Shown: positions 34,518 through 45,278 of the stretch, in pieces | How positions within the stretch are numbered: position 1 is the first letter of the stretch | How the letters are laid out: each line of letters starts with the position of its first letter | Notes under the pieces: model-generated | What the model saw: the letters and a program-made list of their open reading frames with translations, nothing else | Database searches by the model: none | Told to the model about the DNA's origin: nothing | Origin: [Clostridium] aminophilum DSM 10710 | Lineage (GTDB): Bacteria > Bacillota > Clostridia > Lachnospirales > Lachnospiraceae | Assembly: GCF_000711825.1 (NCBI RefSeq) | Contig: NZ_JONJ01000015.1 | Span: forward strand, 1 to 64,000 | Direction of reading: 5' to 3' | Length of the DNA: 64,000 nt | Made by a program: the position numbers and the translations under genes

Positions 34518-36590
34518 TTATGCCGCTCCCGGTCCGACTGCTGCGCCGATGTTCCGATCCGCTCCCGGTCCGGAAACGGCAGCCGTCTCATGAGCGGCCG
34601 CTTCGGTCTTCGTCTGAGCGGACTGACCGGCTCTCGGTCCGTCTGCCTGCGTCCCGGCCGGTTTTGCCGCCGCGGTCTCAGCCGGTTTTGCAGCTGCGGT
34701 CTCCGGCTGTGTCTCCGCCGTATTCGGTGTCGCCGCGCCGCCCGGTCCGACCGGCGTGTTCGCAGGTTCGGTTTTCTGCGTGTTTTCGGTTGTCTGCGCT
34801 GTCTGAGCGCTCTCCGATGCCTGCGCGGATGTCTCCGCTGCCGTTTCCTGGCCGGACGGTCTGCCGTCTCTGCTGGTCTTTTTACTCTCGGTACCCGCCG
34901 CGCCATAGCAGACGACAACGCATCCCGTGTCGATATTCTCAAACAGTTTTCTTGCCATCGCCGGCGGCATATTGATGCAGCCGTGGGAACCGTTTGTCTT
35001 GTAAATCGTGCCGCCGAACGATCCTCTCCAGTTGGCATCATGAAAGCCGATTCCATTGTTGAACGGCATCCAGTAGCTGACCGGCGTTCGATAATTTTCA
35101 CCTTTTAAGACAGCATTTTTCTGCTTATACGCCACGGTATATACCCCGTTCGGCGTACCGTGTCCTTTGGAGAGATTTCCTGACACAAAATCCGTATCCA
35201 GCACCAGTGTTCCGTTCTTATAATAATATAAATGCTGACCGGTCAGATTCACTTCCACATAGGTATCACCGATACCTCCGTTCGCTCTGGACTTTCCGGA
35301 TTTCGAGTAGGCCGGCTCTTTCTCCGTGCTCTCCCCTTCGCGGACTGCGGTCAGAAGATTTGCGGTCTCGGTCGCCGTGTCGATCTTCCATCCATAGGTT
35401 CCGCCGTTGACATCCACGGTTGTCCCGTAGCTTGTCCGAAAACCTCTGGTTCTGCCGACCGTATCGTATTTCTGTGCAAGTGAGCTGACATACGCTGCTG
35501 CTTCACCCTCGTTCACCTGCATGGAACCGTCCGCGCCGACCGACAGCCAGTTACGGATTGTATCGCCGCTCAGCACTTCCTTTTCATCACCGAACTGGTA
35601 AATGACCGACATCTCCGCGGCTTTGTTCAGGTGATCCAATGTTGAGAGAAGCGTCTCGTTATCATCATCGATCGCCGGACTGAGATACAGATCTTCTTTC
35701 TCCAGATCAAGCTCCGTCTGAAGATTCTTCATCGCATCCCGCACGGCATCGTAAAGCTTGTCCGAATCCGCAAGCGTTCCCTTCTTCGCCGGAATCAGAG
35801 AATATCCTTTTCCTTCGACATAGTCCGAAACGGAAGCATTTTCCGGCCGGGTCTGTGTTTTGCGGTCCAGACATTCCAGATCGTCCACCAGTTTTTCGAG
35901 TTTTTTCTCGTCGAAAGTCACCGCCGTATCGATCGTGATCTTTTTAGAGTTTCCGAGCGTCAGTCCCCATGCCCAGATATTCTGTTCTCCGAGGAGTTTT
36001 TCGATACTGCCGTCGAACTCCGGCTTCATATCGACCGCCTCTCCGGCAATGCTTTCCGACTTTCCCTCCCGCTCCGCGATCGTCAGGGTATAATTCCGCG
36101 TATCACGCTCAATTTCCTGTTCAACTTCCTGCGGGGTCTTTCCGGATGCGTCAACACCGTTGATGACCGTCCGGGGAAAGAACGCATTCCGGTAGGTCTG
36201 CGCTTTTACCGCATATCCGCCGGCACCGCAAAGAAGAACTGCTGCCGCTGCCGCCGCTGCAATCATTGCTTTCTTTTTTCCGGACATACCGCCCTCCGCC
36301 GCAAGATCACGGTTGTTCTTTTCCGCACGGCTTCGTCCGCGCTTAGGCGGTTCCTCTGCGTCAGGTGAAACGATCGTTTCTTCCGGAAATGCTTCCGCAC
36401 CGGAAGCGCTCTCCTTTTCCTCCGCCTCGTGTTCATCCGGCATATCCGTCTGTGCTTTTTCCGCCAGAGACGTTTCCGCCGCCTCAATCGGCGGTGTCTC
36501 CTTCAGAACTTCTTTCTTCGCATATTTCGACCGGCTTCTTCCTCGTTTCGGAAGAGACTCCGGCGTATTCATTTTATCTTTCTTACTCAT
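34518..36590 (-). CDS. L,D-transpeptidase (YkuD) with peptidoglycan-binding domains
   Basis: Cell-wall cross-linking or protein-attaching enzyme. The 690 aa begin with a long charged cytoplasmic part (about 1-105, Lys/Arg and Glu-rich, with two RGRSR repeats), a membrane anchor (about 107-130, an Ala-rich hydrophobic run), two regions like PG_binding_4 (NGVDASGKTPQEVEQEI), then the YkuD catalytic domain with HDANWR and SHGCINM (catalytic Cys). The C-terminal about 110 residues are Ala/Thr/Pro/Glu-rich with a doubled AETAAAKPA unit, probably a wall-spanning tail. ATG 36590 is chosen over 36629 because of its GGAG site. Confidence 0.92.
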   Translation of the reverse strand: MSKKDKMNTPESLPKRGRSRSKYAKKEVLKETPPIEAAETSLAEKAQTDMPDEHEAEEKESASGAEAFPEETIVSPDAEEPPKRGRSRAEKNNRDLAAEGGMSGKKKAMIAAAAAAAVLLCGAGGYAVKAQTYRNAFFPRTVINGVDASGKTPQEVEQEIERDTRNYTLTIAEREGKSESIAGEAVDMKPEFDGSIEKLLGEQNIWAWGLTLGNSKKITIDTAVTFDEKKLEKLVDDLECLDRKTQTRPENASVSDYVEGKGYSLIPAKKGTLADSDKLYDAVRDAMKNLQTELDLEKEDLYLSPAIDDDNETLLSTLDHLNKAAEMSVIYQFGDEKEVLSGDTIRNWLSVGADGSMQVNEGEAAAYVSSLAQKYDTVGRTRGFRTSYGTTVDVNGGTYGWKIDTATETANLLTAVREGESTEKEPAYSKSGKSRANGGIGDTYVEVNLTGQHLYYYKNGTLVLDTDFVSGNLSKGHGTPNGVYTVAYKQKNAVLKGENYRTPVSYWMPFNNGIGFHDANWRGSFGGTIYKTNGSHGCINMPPAMARKLFENIDTGCVVVCYGAAGTESKKTSRDGRPSGQETAAETSAQASESAQTAQTTENTQKTEPANTPVGPGGAATPNTAETQPETAAAKPAETAAAKPAGTQADGPRAGQSAQTKTEAAAHETAAVSGPGADRNIGAAVGPGAA

Positions 36591-36785
36591 TCCATCTATC
36601 TCCGTAAAAGGCGTTTTCCACCCTGTCATAGTCTTTGTCTATTCTATAGTAATCCGGTGCATAGCGTCAAATGTCATTCCTCTGACATTACCATAAAGTC
36701 TTCCCGCCGTTTTCGTAAGATTTAACACTTCTGAAATATAGCAGTGCCCTCTGATCATATTGCTGTAACATTTTTTGCTATGACA

Positions 36786-36826
36786 TAAAAAAGCAGGAGA
36801 CTCGCAGTTAGTGCCGCAAATCCCCT
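36786..36826 (-). terminator. Terminator after dnaJ
   Basis: Minus strand: CAGGGGATTTGCG pairs imperfectly with CGAGTCTCCTG, followed by CTTTTTTATG. It closes the hrcA-grpE-dnaK-dnaJ operon. Confidence 0.6.
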
Positions 36827-36881
36827 GTTTCTTTACTTTATTATCACGCGTTTTTTCATTATATTGCGGTTCTCCGCAAAA

Positions 36882-38021
36882 TCACTTTCCGAAAAATCCC
36901 TTTTTCTTCTTCTCTTCCGGCTCAATGCCATGCATCGCGTCATCGAACGCCTTCAGCGCTTCCTTCTGCTTTGCATTCAGCGACTGCGGAACCTGAACCA
37001 CAAGAGTGATGTACTGATCGCCGCGAACATTGCGGTTTCGGAGCGACGGAACGCCTTTTCCCTTCAGACGGATCTTCGTATCGGTCGGTGTTCCGGCCTT
37101 TACCTCATATTCTTCCTCTCCGTCCACCGTGCGGATCTTGATGGTTCCGCCCAGTGCCGCAGTGGCAAATGAGATCGGAACCGTGGAAAAGATCGTGGTA
37201 TCCTGTCTGCGGAAGATCGGATGCGGTGCAACAATTACTTCCACCAGCAAATCACCTCTCGGTCCTCCGTTGATACCCGGATCACCGTTGCCCTGATCAC
37301 GCAGCTTCATGCCGTTGTCGATGCCGGCCGGAATTTTGACCTTGATGGTCTTCATGCGGGATACATATCCGGAGCCGTAGCAGTCCGGGCATTTCTCCCG
37401 GATCACCTTTCCGGTTCCGCCGCATTCCGGACAGCTCTGCACATTCTGTACGGTGCCGAACAGGGACTGCTGTGTGTAAACAATCTTTCCGCGGCCGCCG
37501 CACTTCGGGCAGGTCTCCGGTTTGGTTCCCGGCTTTGCACCGGTTCCGCCGCACTTCGAACAGGTCTCTTTCAGATTGACCTTGATCTCCTTTTCGCAGC
37601 CGTGAATTGCTTCCTCGAATGAAATCCGGACGCTGGAATGAACGTTTGCCCCCTTCATCGGAGCGTTGGCGTTCCGGGATGATCTGCGGCCGCCGCCGAA
37701 GATATCGCCGAAAATATCGCCGAAAATATCGCCCATATCCGCACCGTTAAAATCAAATCCGCCGAAGCCGCCGGCTCCTGCGCCGCCCTGGCTGAATGCA
37801 TCCGGTCCGAACTGATCATACTGTCTTCTCTTTTCCGGATCGCTCAGCACGCTGTACGCTTCGGACGCTTCTTTAAACTTCTCCGCCGCCTCTTCATTGC
37901 CCGGATTGGCATCCGGATGGTATTTCTTTGCCAGTTTACGATAGGCTTTCTTCAGCGCCGCATCATCCGCGTCCTTGGAAACGCCTAACACTTCATAATA
38001 ATCTCTTTTGGACTCTGCCAT
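36882..38021 (-). CDS. dnaJ: Chaperone protein DnaJ
   Basis: Hsp40 co-chaperone of DnaK. 379 aa: J domain with HPD in [10 protein letters not shown] (about residue 35), Gly/Phe-rich stretch ([14 protein letters not shown]), four CxxCxGxG zinc repeats ([37 protein letters not shown]), and the C-terminal substrate domain. The start at 38021 has GGAGG 6 nt upstream. Confidence 0.97.
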   Translation of the reverse strand: MAESKRDYYEVLGVSKDADDAALKKAYRKLAKKYHPDANPGNEEAAEKFKEASEAYSVLSDPEKRRQYDQFGPDAFSQGGAGAGGFGGFDFNGADMGDIFGDIFGDIFGGGRRSSRNANAPMKGANVHSSVRISFEEAIHGCEKEIKVNLKETCSKCGGTGAKPGTKPETCPKCGGRGKIVYTQQSLFGTVQNVQSCPECGGTGKVIREKCPDCYGSGYVSRMKTIKVKIPAGIDNGMKLRDQGNGDPGINGGPRGDLLVEVIVAPHPIFRRQDTTIFSTVPISFATAALGGTIKIRTVDGEEEYEVKAGTPTDTKIRLKGKGVPSLRNRNVRGDQYITLVVQVPQSLNAKQKEALKAFDDAMHGIEPEEKKKKGFFGK

Positions 38022-38145
38022 GTTATTCCTCCAGTCAGAAATGCCGTATCCGGTCTTTCTGTGCCCGCGTCGCCTCGGGTATGTTCTTTCCAGGATATCC
38101 CGCAAGCGGCATTCCTGCTACGATTCAATGTCTTTATGGCACACA

Positions 38146-38179
38146 TGATGGGGCTCAGGCCGAAGCCCGATCCCCATCA
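38146..38179 (-). other. Hairpin in the dnaK-dnaJ spacer
   Basis: TGATGGGG (38146-38153) pairs with CCCCATCA (38172-38179). It lies in a 248-nt spacer that otherwise shows no gene. No U run follows, so mRNA processing or stability is more likely than full termination. Confidence 0.4.
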
Positions 38180-38269
38180 CGCTCAAAGTGCTATTTCATC
38201 AGATCATCAAACCCGACCTTTTCGTGCCGGTTCTCTCAACGTATCTGACGGAACCCGCACCGTTCTTTA

Positions 38270-40246
<1,977 letters not shown>

Positions 40247-40927
40247 TTATTTCTTTACCTTAACCATGGAATGTCTGACTACCTGTCCCCTGAAGGTGTA
40301 ACCCTTCTGAAGGTCCATGGTAATCGTATCTTCCTCGGCATCGCTATCCTCATCGGTCATAACCGCGTTATGAAGGTTCGGATCGAACTTCTGTCCCAGC
40401 GCCTCGATCGGCTTCACATCCAGATCTTCGAATAATTTCTCGATCTGACGATAAATGCCGTCGACGCCCTTTGCAAAAGATGCTTCTCTTTCTTCCTCGG
40501 AAAGGCTTCCGAGCGCTCTCTCGAAGTTGTCGACCACCGGAAGAATCTTCTCGATGACATTTTTCGCGCCCATGTCAAACATCTGCGCTTTTTCCTTCTC
40601 GGTACGCTTGCGGAAGTTGTCAAATTCCGCCATATTTCTCTGAAGGCGGTCGGTGAGTTCAGCGATCTTCTCGTCGCGCTCATCCTTCTTATCCTTCTTG
40701 AAGAATTTAAAGCCTTTTTTATCTTTATCGCCTGTGGATGCCTCTTCCGAAGCTTCCTCCGCGTCGCATGTCGCTTCCTCACCGGAAGTCATTTCCTTCT
40801 CGGGCTCCTCCTGCTTCTCATCTGCTTCCCTTGCCTCCGCGTCGACATTACCGGTTGTCTTCGCGTCCTCGGCATTTTCAGCACACTCTTCAGCATTCAG
40901 ATTTTCTTTCATTTCTTCTTCTCTCAC
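40247..40927 (-). CDS. grpE: Nucleotide exchange factor GrpE
   Basis: Releases ADP from DnaK. 226 aa with a long acidic N-terminal tail (about 1-85), a coiled-coil (about 90-150, LTDRLQRNMAEFDNFRKRTEKEK) and the C-terminal beta domain ending GYTFRGQVVRHSMVKV, the family signature. A GTG at 40927 with AAAGGTG upstream is taken as start; ATG 40912 is the alternative. Confidence 0.95.
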   Translation of the reverse strand: MREEEMKENLNAEECAENAEDAKTTGNVDAEAREADEKQEEPEKEMTSGEEATCDAEEASEEASTGDKDKKGFKFFKKDKKDERDEKIAELTDRLQRNMAEFDNFRKRTEKEKAQMFDMGAKNVIEKILPVVDNFERALGSLSEEEREASFAKGVDGIYRQIEKLFEDLDVKPIEALGQKFDPNLHNAVMTDEDSDAEEDTITMDLQKGYTFRGQVVRHSMVKVKK

Positions 40928-40955
40928 TTTTCAGCACACCTTTCTTCGAAATGTT

Positions 40956-42071
40956 TCAGCCCGCTCCACTGCCGTTCTTTTTGTCATTGAACGTGCTCTG
41001 CAACTGACTCATGAGCGTTCTGAGAGTTCCCACAACCTTCTCATAATCCATTCGTTTCGGGCCGACGATACCGACCGTTCCGCGAAGACCGTTACCCAGA
41101 TCGTAATTTGCGGTAACGACGCTGCAGTCTTTCATGGATTGTACCTGATTCTCCTGGCCAATGTAGACCTGAATCCCGTTCTTCTTATCCTCCGCCACTT
41201 CCTCCATGTAAGCATTCTCTGCCAGAAATTCCTTCAGTTCATCCTTTTTCTCAAAAGTATGAAGAAGTTCGCTCGCCTGCTTGCGGTCGGACAGCTCCGG
41301 ATACTTAAAGATGTTGGTTGCACCCTCGGTGTAGATATTCAGATCTTCCTCGTTGGTCCGGATCGCTTCCGCGATCTCATTCAGAACCATGTCGACCACC
41401 TCACGCTGTTCTCCAGCCTGCTGTTTCATCTTGGAGATGACATCCAGGTTGATCTGCTCCATTGTAAGGCCGGTCAGATTATTGTTCAGAAGAATATTAA
41501 GATTCAGCAGTTCCTGATCACTCAGCGTCTCTGCGGTATCCACCATCGAGTTTTTGATGATGTTTCCCTCAAGCACCGTTACAATCAGGAGTTTGCCTGT
41601 CTCTACTCTGGAAAGCTGGACAAATTTCAACTTTGTCCGGTTATACTGCGGACCGCTGATCATCGCGGCGTAATTTGTACTCACCGCAAGGATTTTCGCC
41701 ATCTGCTTCAGCAGATCTTCCAGTCGGTCCACCCGGCTGATCATCAGGCTGTTTACGGAGTCCTTCTCCTCCGTCACCTCTGCGAGTTCCGCCTTCTCAG
41801 CGTCCCTCTCTTTGATGACGGCATCCTTCTCCTTCACAATCTCATCGACGTAGAAGCGATATCCCTTGTCCGAGGGAATTCTTCCGGATGAGGTGTGCGG
41901 CTGAATGATGTAGCCCATCTGTTCCAGATCCGACATCTCGTTTCGGATCGTCGCACTGCTCAGCTTGAGGTCGGAACTTCTCGAGATCGTCCGGGAACCG
42001 ACCGGCTCACCTGTCTCAAGGTAGGTCTGGATAATCGTCTTCAGAATCGTAATCTTTCTCGCATCCAGTTC
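40956..42071 (-). CDS. hrcA: Heat-inducible transcription repressor HrcA
   Basis: Represses class I heat-shock genes by binding CIRCE with help from GroEL. 371 aa from MELDARKITILKTIIQTYLETGEPVGSRTISR, a winged-helix DNA-binding domain, followed by the HrcA core with a Glu/Lys-rich coiled stretch. The start at 42071 is set by GGGAGGAG 6 nt upstream. A perfect CIRCE and strong promoter lie directly upstream, so the operon is autoregulated. Confidence 0.96.
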   Translation of the reverse strand, partial: ELDARKITILKTIIQTYLETGEPVGSRTISRSSDLKLSSATIRNEMSDLEQMGYIIQPHTSSGRIPSDKGYRFYVDEIVKEKDAVIKERDAEKAELAEVTEEKDSVNSLMISRVDRLEDLLKQMAKILAVSTNYAAMISGPQYNRTKLKFVQLSRVETGKLLIVTVLEGNIIKNSMVDTAETLSDQELLNLNILLNNNLTGLTMEQINLDVISKMKQQAGEQREVVDMVLNEIAEAIRTNEEDLNIYTEGATNIFKYPELSDRKQASELLHTFEKKDELKEFLAENAYMEEVAEDKKNGIQVYIGQENQVQSMKDCSVVTANYDLGNGLRGTVGIVGPKRMDYEKVVGTLRTLMSQLQSTFNDKKNGSGAG

Positions 42072-42105
42072 CATCCAATGCTCCTCCCTGTTCTCTTTCG
42101 ATTTG

Positions 42106-42132
42106 TTAGCACTCATTTTTGTGGAGTGCTAA
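42106..42132 (-). promoter_or_regulatory. CIRCE operator
   Basis: TTAGCACTC-N9-GAGTGCTAA, a perfect match, between the promoter and the hrcA ribosome binding site. Confidence 0.98.
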
Positions 42133-42146
42133 TATCTACAGTTCAT

Positions 42147-42175
42147 AATATAGGACGGTGGGAATGCTTTGTCAA
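42147..42175 (-). promoter_or_regulatory. Promoter of hrcA-grpE-dnaK-dnaJ
   Basis: Minus strand: TTGACA at 42170-42175, 17-nt spacer, TATATT at 42147-42152. The CIRCE begins 15 nt downstream of the -10, so HrcA would block the transcription start region. Confidence 0.9.
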
Positions 42176-42331
42176 CACATTTTTCGCATTTTCCTTTCCC
42201 TCCGATCCGGATAGGGTACATCTAAACTAATGTAAAAAAACCGATGCTGTACTTATGTCCATAATGATAGGTTCCCTGTCTCAAAAAGCGCCTAAATGCG
42301 CCCTTTTCAACCTGTGCTTCCGGGCCCGGGC

Positions 42332-42359
42332 TTGACATTTAACATTTCTGTAATATAAT
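42332..42359 (+). promoter_or_regulatory. Consensus promoter of the 3D-domain gene
   Basis: TTGACA at 42332-42337, 16-nt spacer, TATAAT at 42354-42359, both hexamers perfect. The leader is about 120 nt and contains a hairpin (ATGATTT/AAATCAT with AGGA/TCCT outside, about 42401-42433). I see no known riboswitch. Confidence 0.8.
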
Positions 42360-42486
42360 GAACACGAAACTGCAAAATCTGACATTGAAGATGTGACAGG
42401 ATTTTATGATTTACTACAAATCATCTCCTGACCCGAAACCCAATGACATAACGATATCTTTTGTGTCAGCCCAAAAGTGAGGTTAT

Positions 42487-42957
42487 ATGAAGAATTCACA
42501 GATGATCACTGCTGTGACCGCATGTTTCATTGCGGCAGCTTCGACGTTCACTTCCTTTGCGGCAGATACCGCCACCGGTCCCGCACTTGCGGCCGTTCAG
42601 GAAGAAACCACGCCGGAGTCCCAGCAGACAGACGAGGCAGGACACCTACTGACCATGCAGACACCGGACGGCACCATCGCATCCTATGCCGGAGAATTCC
42701 GTGCAAGCGCTTACAGTGCTGAGGAGTATGGATCCAGTCTCACCGCAAGCGGTGTCTATGCAAAGGCAAATCACACAATCGCAGCAGACCGCAATGTGTT
42801 CCCGATGGGAACAAAGCTTCTGATCGATGGAACTGTATACACCGTGGAAGACACCGGATCCGCCATCCGCGGAAACAAGCTGGACATCTTCTTCAACACC
42901 AACCGCGAGTGCTATAACTACGGCGTTCGCACTGTATCCGTGTACCGCTTGCCGTAA
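42487..42957 (+). CDS. Secreted 3D-domain protein
   Basis: 156 aa with a signal peptide (MKNSQMITAVTACFIAAASTFTSFA, cleavage after AxA) and a C-terminal 3D domain, named for its Asp residues: FRASAYSAEEYG, TASGVYAKANHTIAADRNVFPMGTKL, and VEDTGSAIRGNKLDIFF. This double-psi beta-barrel domain is found in MltA-like and Rpf/YocH-like wall hydrolases. No other binding domain (LysM, G5) is present, so it is a minimal secreted version. A perfect consensus promoter suggests strong expression. Confidence 0.9.
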   Translation: MKNSQMITAVTACFIAAASTFTSFAADTATGPALAAVQEETTPESQQTDEAGHLLTMQTPDGTIASYAGEFRASAYSAEEYGSSLTASGVYAKANHTIAADRNVFPMGTKLLIDGTVYTVEDTGSAIRGNKLDIFFNTNRECYNYGVRTVSVYRLP

Positions 42958-43013
42958 CGAACTGATCATTCTGAATTTCAATACTGATAGGATGAAAATT
43001 GATAAAAGCTTTG

Positions 43014-43069
43014 AAAGGTGCTGTCACATTCGTTGATTGATCAATCAACCAGTGCGACAGCACCTTTTT
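43014..43069. terminator. Large bidirectional terminator
   Basis: AAAGGTGCTGTC pairs with GACAGCACCTTT, and the loop itself contains the perfect palindrome TTGATTGATCAATCAA. The T runs on both sides serve the 3D gene (plus) and the exporter operon (minus). Confidence 0.92.
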
Positions 43070-43102
43070 CGATATGTCTTCTTTCATTTATCCATGGACG
43101 TA

Positions 43103-45268
43103 TCACAAAAGCTGCCTGCGCACAAGCTCTGCGAATTTTCCGTTTCGCTCCATTAATTCAGAATATTTACCCTCTTCCGCAATCTTTCCATTCTCAATCA
43201 TGATAATCCGGTCAAACTGTTCCACGGTAGAAAGGCGGTGCGCCACCATAATCACCGTTGCTTTCATCCGGCGAACATGCTCCAGTACCGCCCGCTGGCT
43301 TTCATTGTCCAGCGCGGAAGTTGCCTCATCCAGCAAAAGAATTCTGGGATTTGCCAGAAAAGCCCGCGCCAGAAGAAGTCTCTGACGCTGTCCGCCGGAA
43401 AAACCGCCCGAGTTGGATTCCGAAATCTCCGTATTCATCTGAAGCGGCAGTGACCGGATATCATCTCCGATGACCGCAGCATCCGCAGCCGCCCAGATCT
43501 GCCCCATGTCCGCATATTCCTCTTTTCCGAACGCAATGTTTTCCGCAATGGTTCCCGGAAACAGACGGCTGAACTGAAAAACAGATCCGATGCATTTCCT
43601 GAGCGATTTCTGATTCAGACCGCTGATCGATTTCTCATCGTAAAAAACATTTCCGGAATCCGGTTTTTCCAGTCCGAGAAGAATCTTCAGAAGTGTGCTT
43701 TTCCCGCATCCGCTCTCCCCTACAATGGCCAGTTTTTCTCCGCTTTTTATCTCGGCGGAAAACCCGTCCAGACAGGGCCGGCTTCCCTTTTCATAGGAAA
43801 ATGTGACATCTTCCAGTCGGATATTTCCCTGAAGACTCCGCACATATTCCAGGCTCTCCGTCTCTTCAGCCGGCATTTCAAGGATCGGCGCGATGTTCCT
43901 GCATAAAAGAACGGTCAGGAACATATTTTTCATAATATCCGTGATCCGGTCGACTACCGTCATAATCAGTGCGAATGACGATAGAAAGGTAAGATACTGG
44001 GTATTGCGCAAACCTGCATTCAGCGCCGCCATGAGAAAAACCATCGTGGTCAGAAGCCTGATTCCGGCCATGATTTCATTGCTGTATTTCAGAAGAAACG
44101 GCTGCCGGTAGGTAAGCGCCAACCGCTTTCGGTACATTTCTGCCCATCTGGCATAGACGAAAACACCGGCGCCCAGGCCCTTGATCTTCTGAATTCCCCT
44201 GATGGCCGAAAACAGAAAATCCGTATACTCCATGTCCAGATCCAGAAGACGGGCTTCCTTTCTCATGTTCATCCATGCACTGAGCACAGAGAACAGGATG
44301 TACGCGGAAAGCATTATCATCGCCGGCCCGAACATATCCGCGCTGAAAGAATGCAGCTGGACCAGATAGGCCGCGGAAAAACTGAGATTCAGCAGGACAT
44401 CCATAATGATGTCCAGAATAATGTCCGACAGGCGGTTGCAGCTGTTAATTCTGCGCGATATCTTTCCGGAAGAGGTATCTTTAAAAAAGGCATATGGCAA
44501 ATGAAGAAGCTTTGCCATGACACTGGATTCGACCTCAATCGACGCACGGATCTTGGTTTCCGAGAGCAGCAGCGTCTTGACCGTCGTGATCAGTGCACGG
44601 ATCAGAACAACCAGAAGGTAGATGAAAACCGCGATGGCAAAACCGCCGGCAGAATGCTCTGACGGAATGTAGTTCTGATAAATATACCTGCTGACCGCCG
44701 GAATCCCCAGGCCCAGCGCGGCGGACAGACCGGTTGCCAGAGCAAGCCGGGCAACATCCGACAGTCTCAGACTGTATATGGCATGGACGCAAAAAGTCCG
44801 CAGGATTGTTTTTCGCACGGTCAGCGGTCGGTGAAAAATATAGCATCCCTTTTTCAGACCTTCGCAAAACGCGGCGGACGCATATCCTTCCGACGCATCA
44901 CCGGGGCAGTAATACCGGTATCCCATTCCGGTCGGGATGACGGCGACCGCTTTGTTGTCCGCGCGGAAAGCCAGAATAAAATCCGTTTTTTTCCTGCAGA
45001 CCGCCTGCGTATCTTCATAATAATCGTACATCATCCCCAGCGGATCCAGCATCGTGTCCAGAAGCGGCGAAATACTGTGAAATCCGTACAGCCGGTCTGC
45101 ATCAATGCCGAAACGTCCCAGAATATAGAGCACTGTGGTCTGGACGTCCTCCATCTCATCTTCAATGAGCCGGACCGGTCTGTCCTGCAGAAGCGCTGCG
45201 TCCGCGTTCTGCTCCATCCGGGCATTGTTTTCTTCCCTCTTTTTGATGATTTCTCCGTAAAGCCCCAT
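43103..45268 (-). CDS. NHLM/NHLP-type bacteriocin-export ABC transporter, second subunit
   Basis: Half-transporter with fused ATPase. About 160 N-terminal residues form the NHLM ABC2-type cytoplasmic domain (FILAFRADNKAVAVIPTGMGYRYYCP), followed by six membrane segments (about 175-450) and an ATP-binding domain with Walker A VGESGCGKSTLLKI, signature FSGGQRQRLLLARA, Walker B ILLLDEATSALD and H-loop VAHRLS, all intact. At 721 aa it matches the family. It starts 10 nt after the stop of the partner transporter, so the two form a heterodimer in one operon. No adaptor of the HlyD type is present. Confidence 0.88.
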   Translation of the reverse strand: MGLYGEIIKKREENNARMEQNADAALLQDRPVRLIEDEMEDVQTTVLYILGRFGIDADRLYGFHSISPLLDTMLDPLGMMYDYYEDTQAVCRKKTDFILAFRADNKAVAVIPTGMGYRYYCPGDASEGYASAAFCEGLKKGCYIFHRPLTVRKTILRTFCVHAIYSLRLSDVARLALATGLSAALGLGIPAVSRYIYQNYIPSEHSAGGFAIAVFIYLLVVLIRALITTVKTLLLSETKIRASIEVESSVMAKLLHLPYAFFKDTSSGKISRRINSCNRLSDIILDIIMDVLLNLSFSAAYLVQLHSFSADMFGPAMIMLSAYILFSVLSAWMNMRKEARLLDLDMEYTDFLFSAIRGIQKIKGLGAGVFVYARWAEMYRKRLALTYRQPFLLKYSNEIMAGIRLLTTMVFLMAALNAGLRNTQYLTFLSSFALIMTVVDRITDIMKNMFLTVLLCRNIAPILEMPAEETESLEYVRSLQGNIRLEDVTFSYEKGSRPCLDGFSAEIKSGEKLAIVGESGCGKSTLLKILLGLEKPDSGNVFYDEKSISGLNQKSLRKCIGSVFQFSRLFPGTIAENIAFGKEEYADMGQIWAAADAAVIGDDIRSLPLQMNTEISESNSGGFSGGQRQRLLLARAFLANPRILLLDEATSALDNESQRAVLEHVRRMKATVIMVAHRLSTVEQFDRIIMIENGKIAEEGKYSELMERNGKFAELVRRQLL

Positions 45269-45278
45269 TCTTATTCCC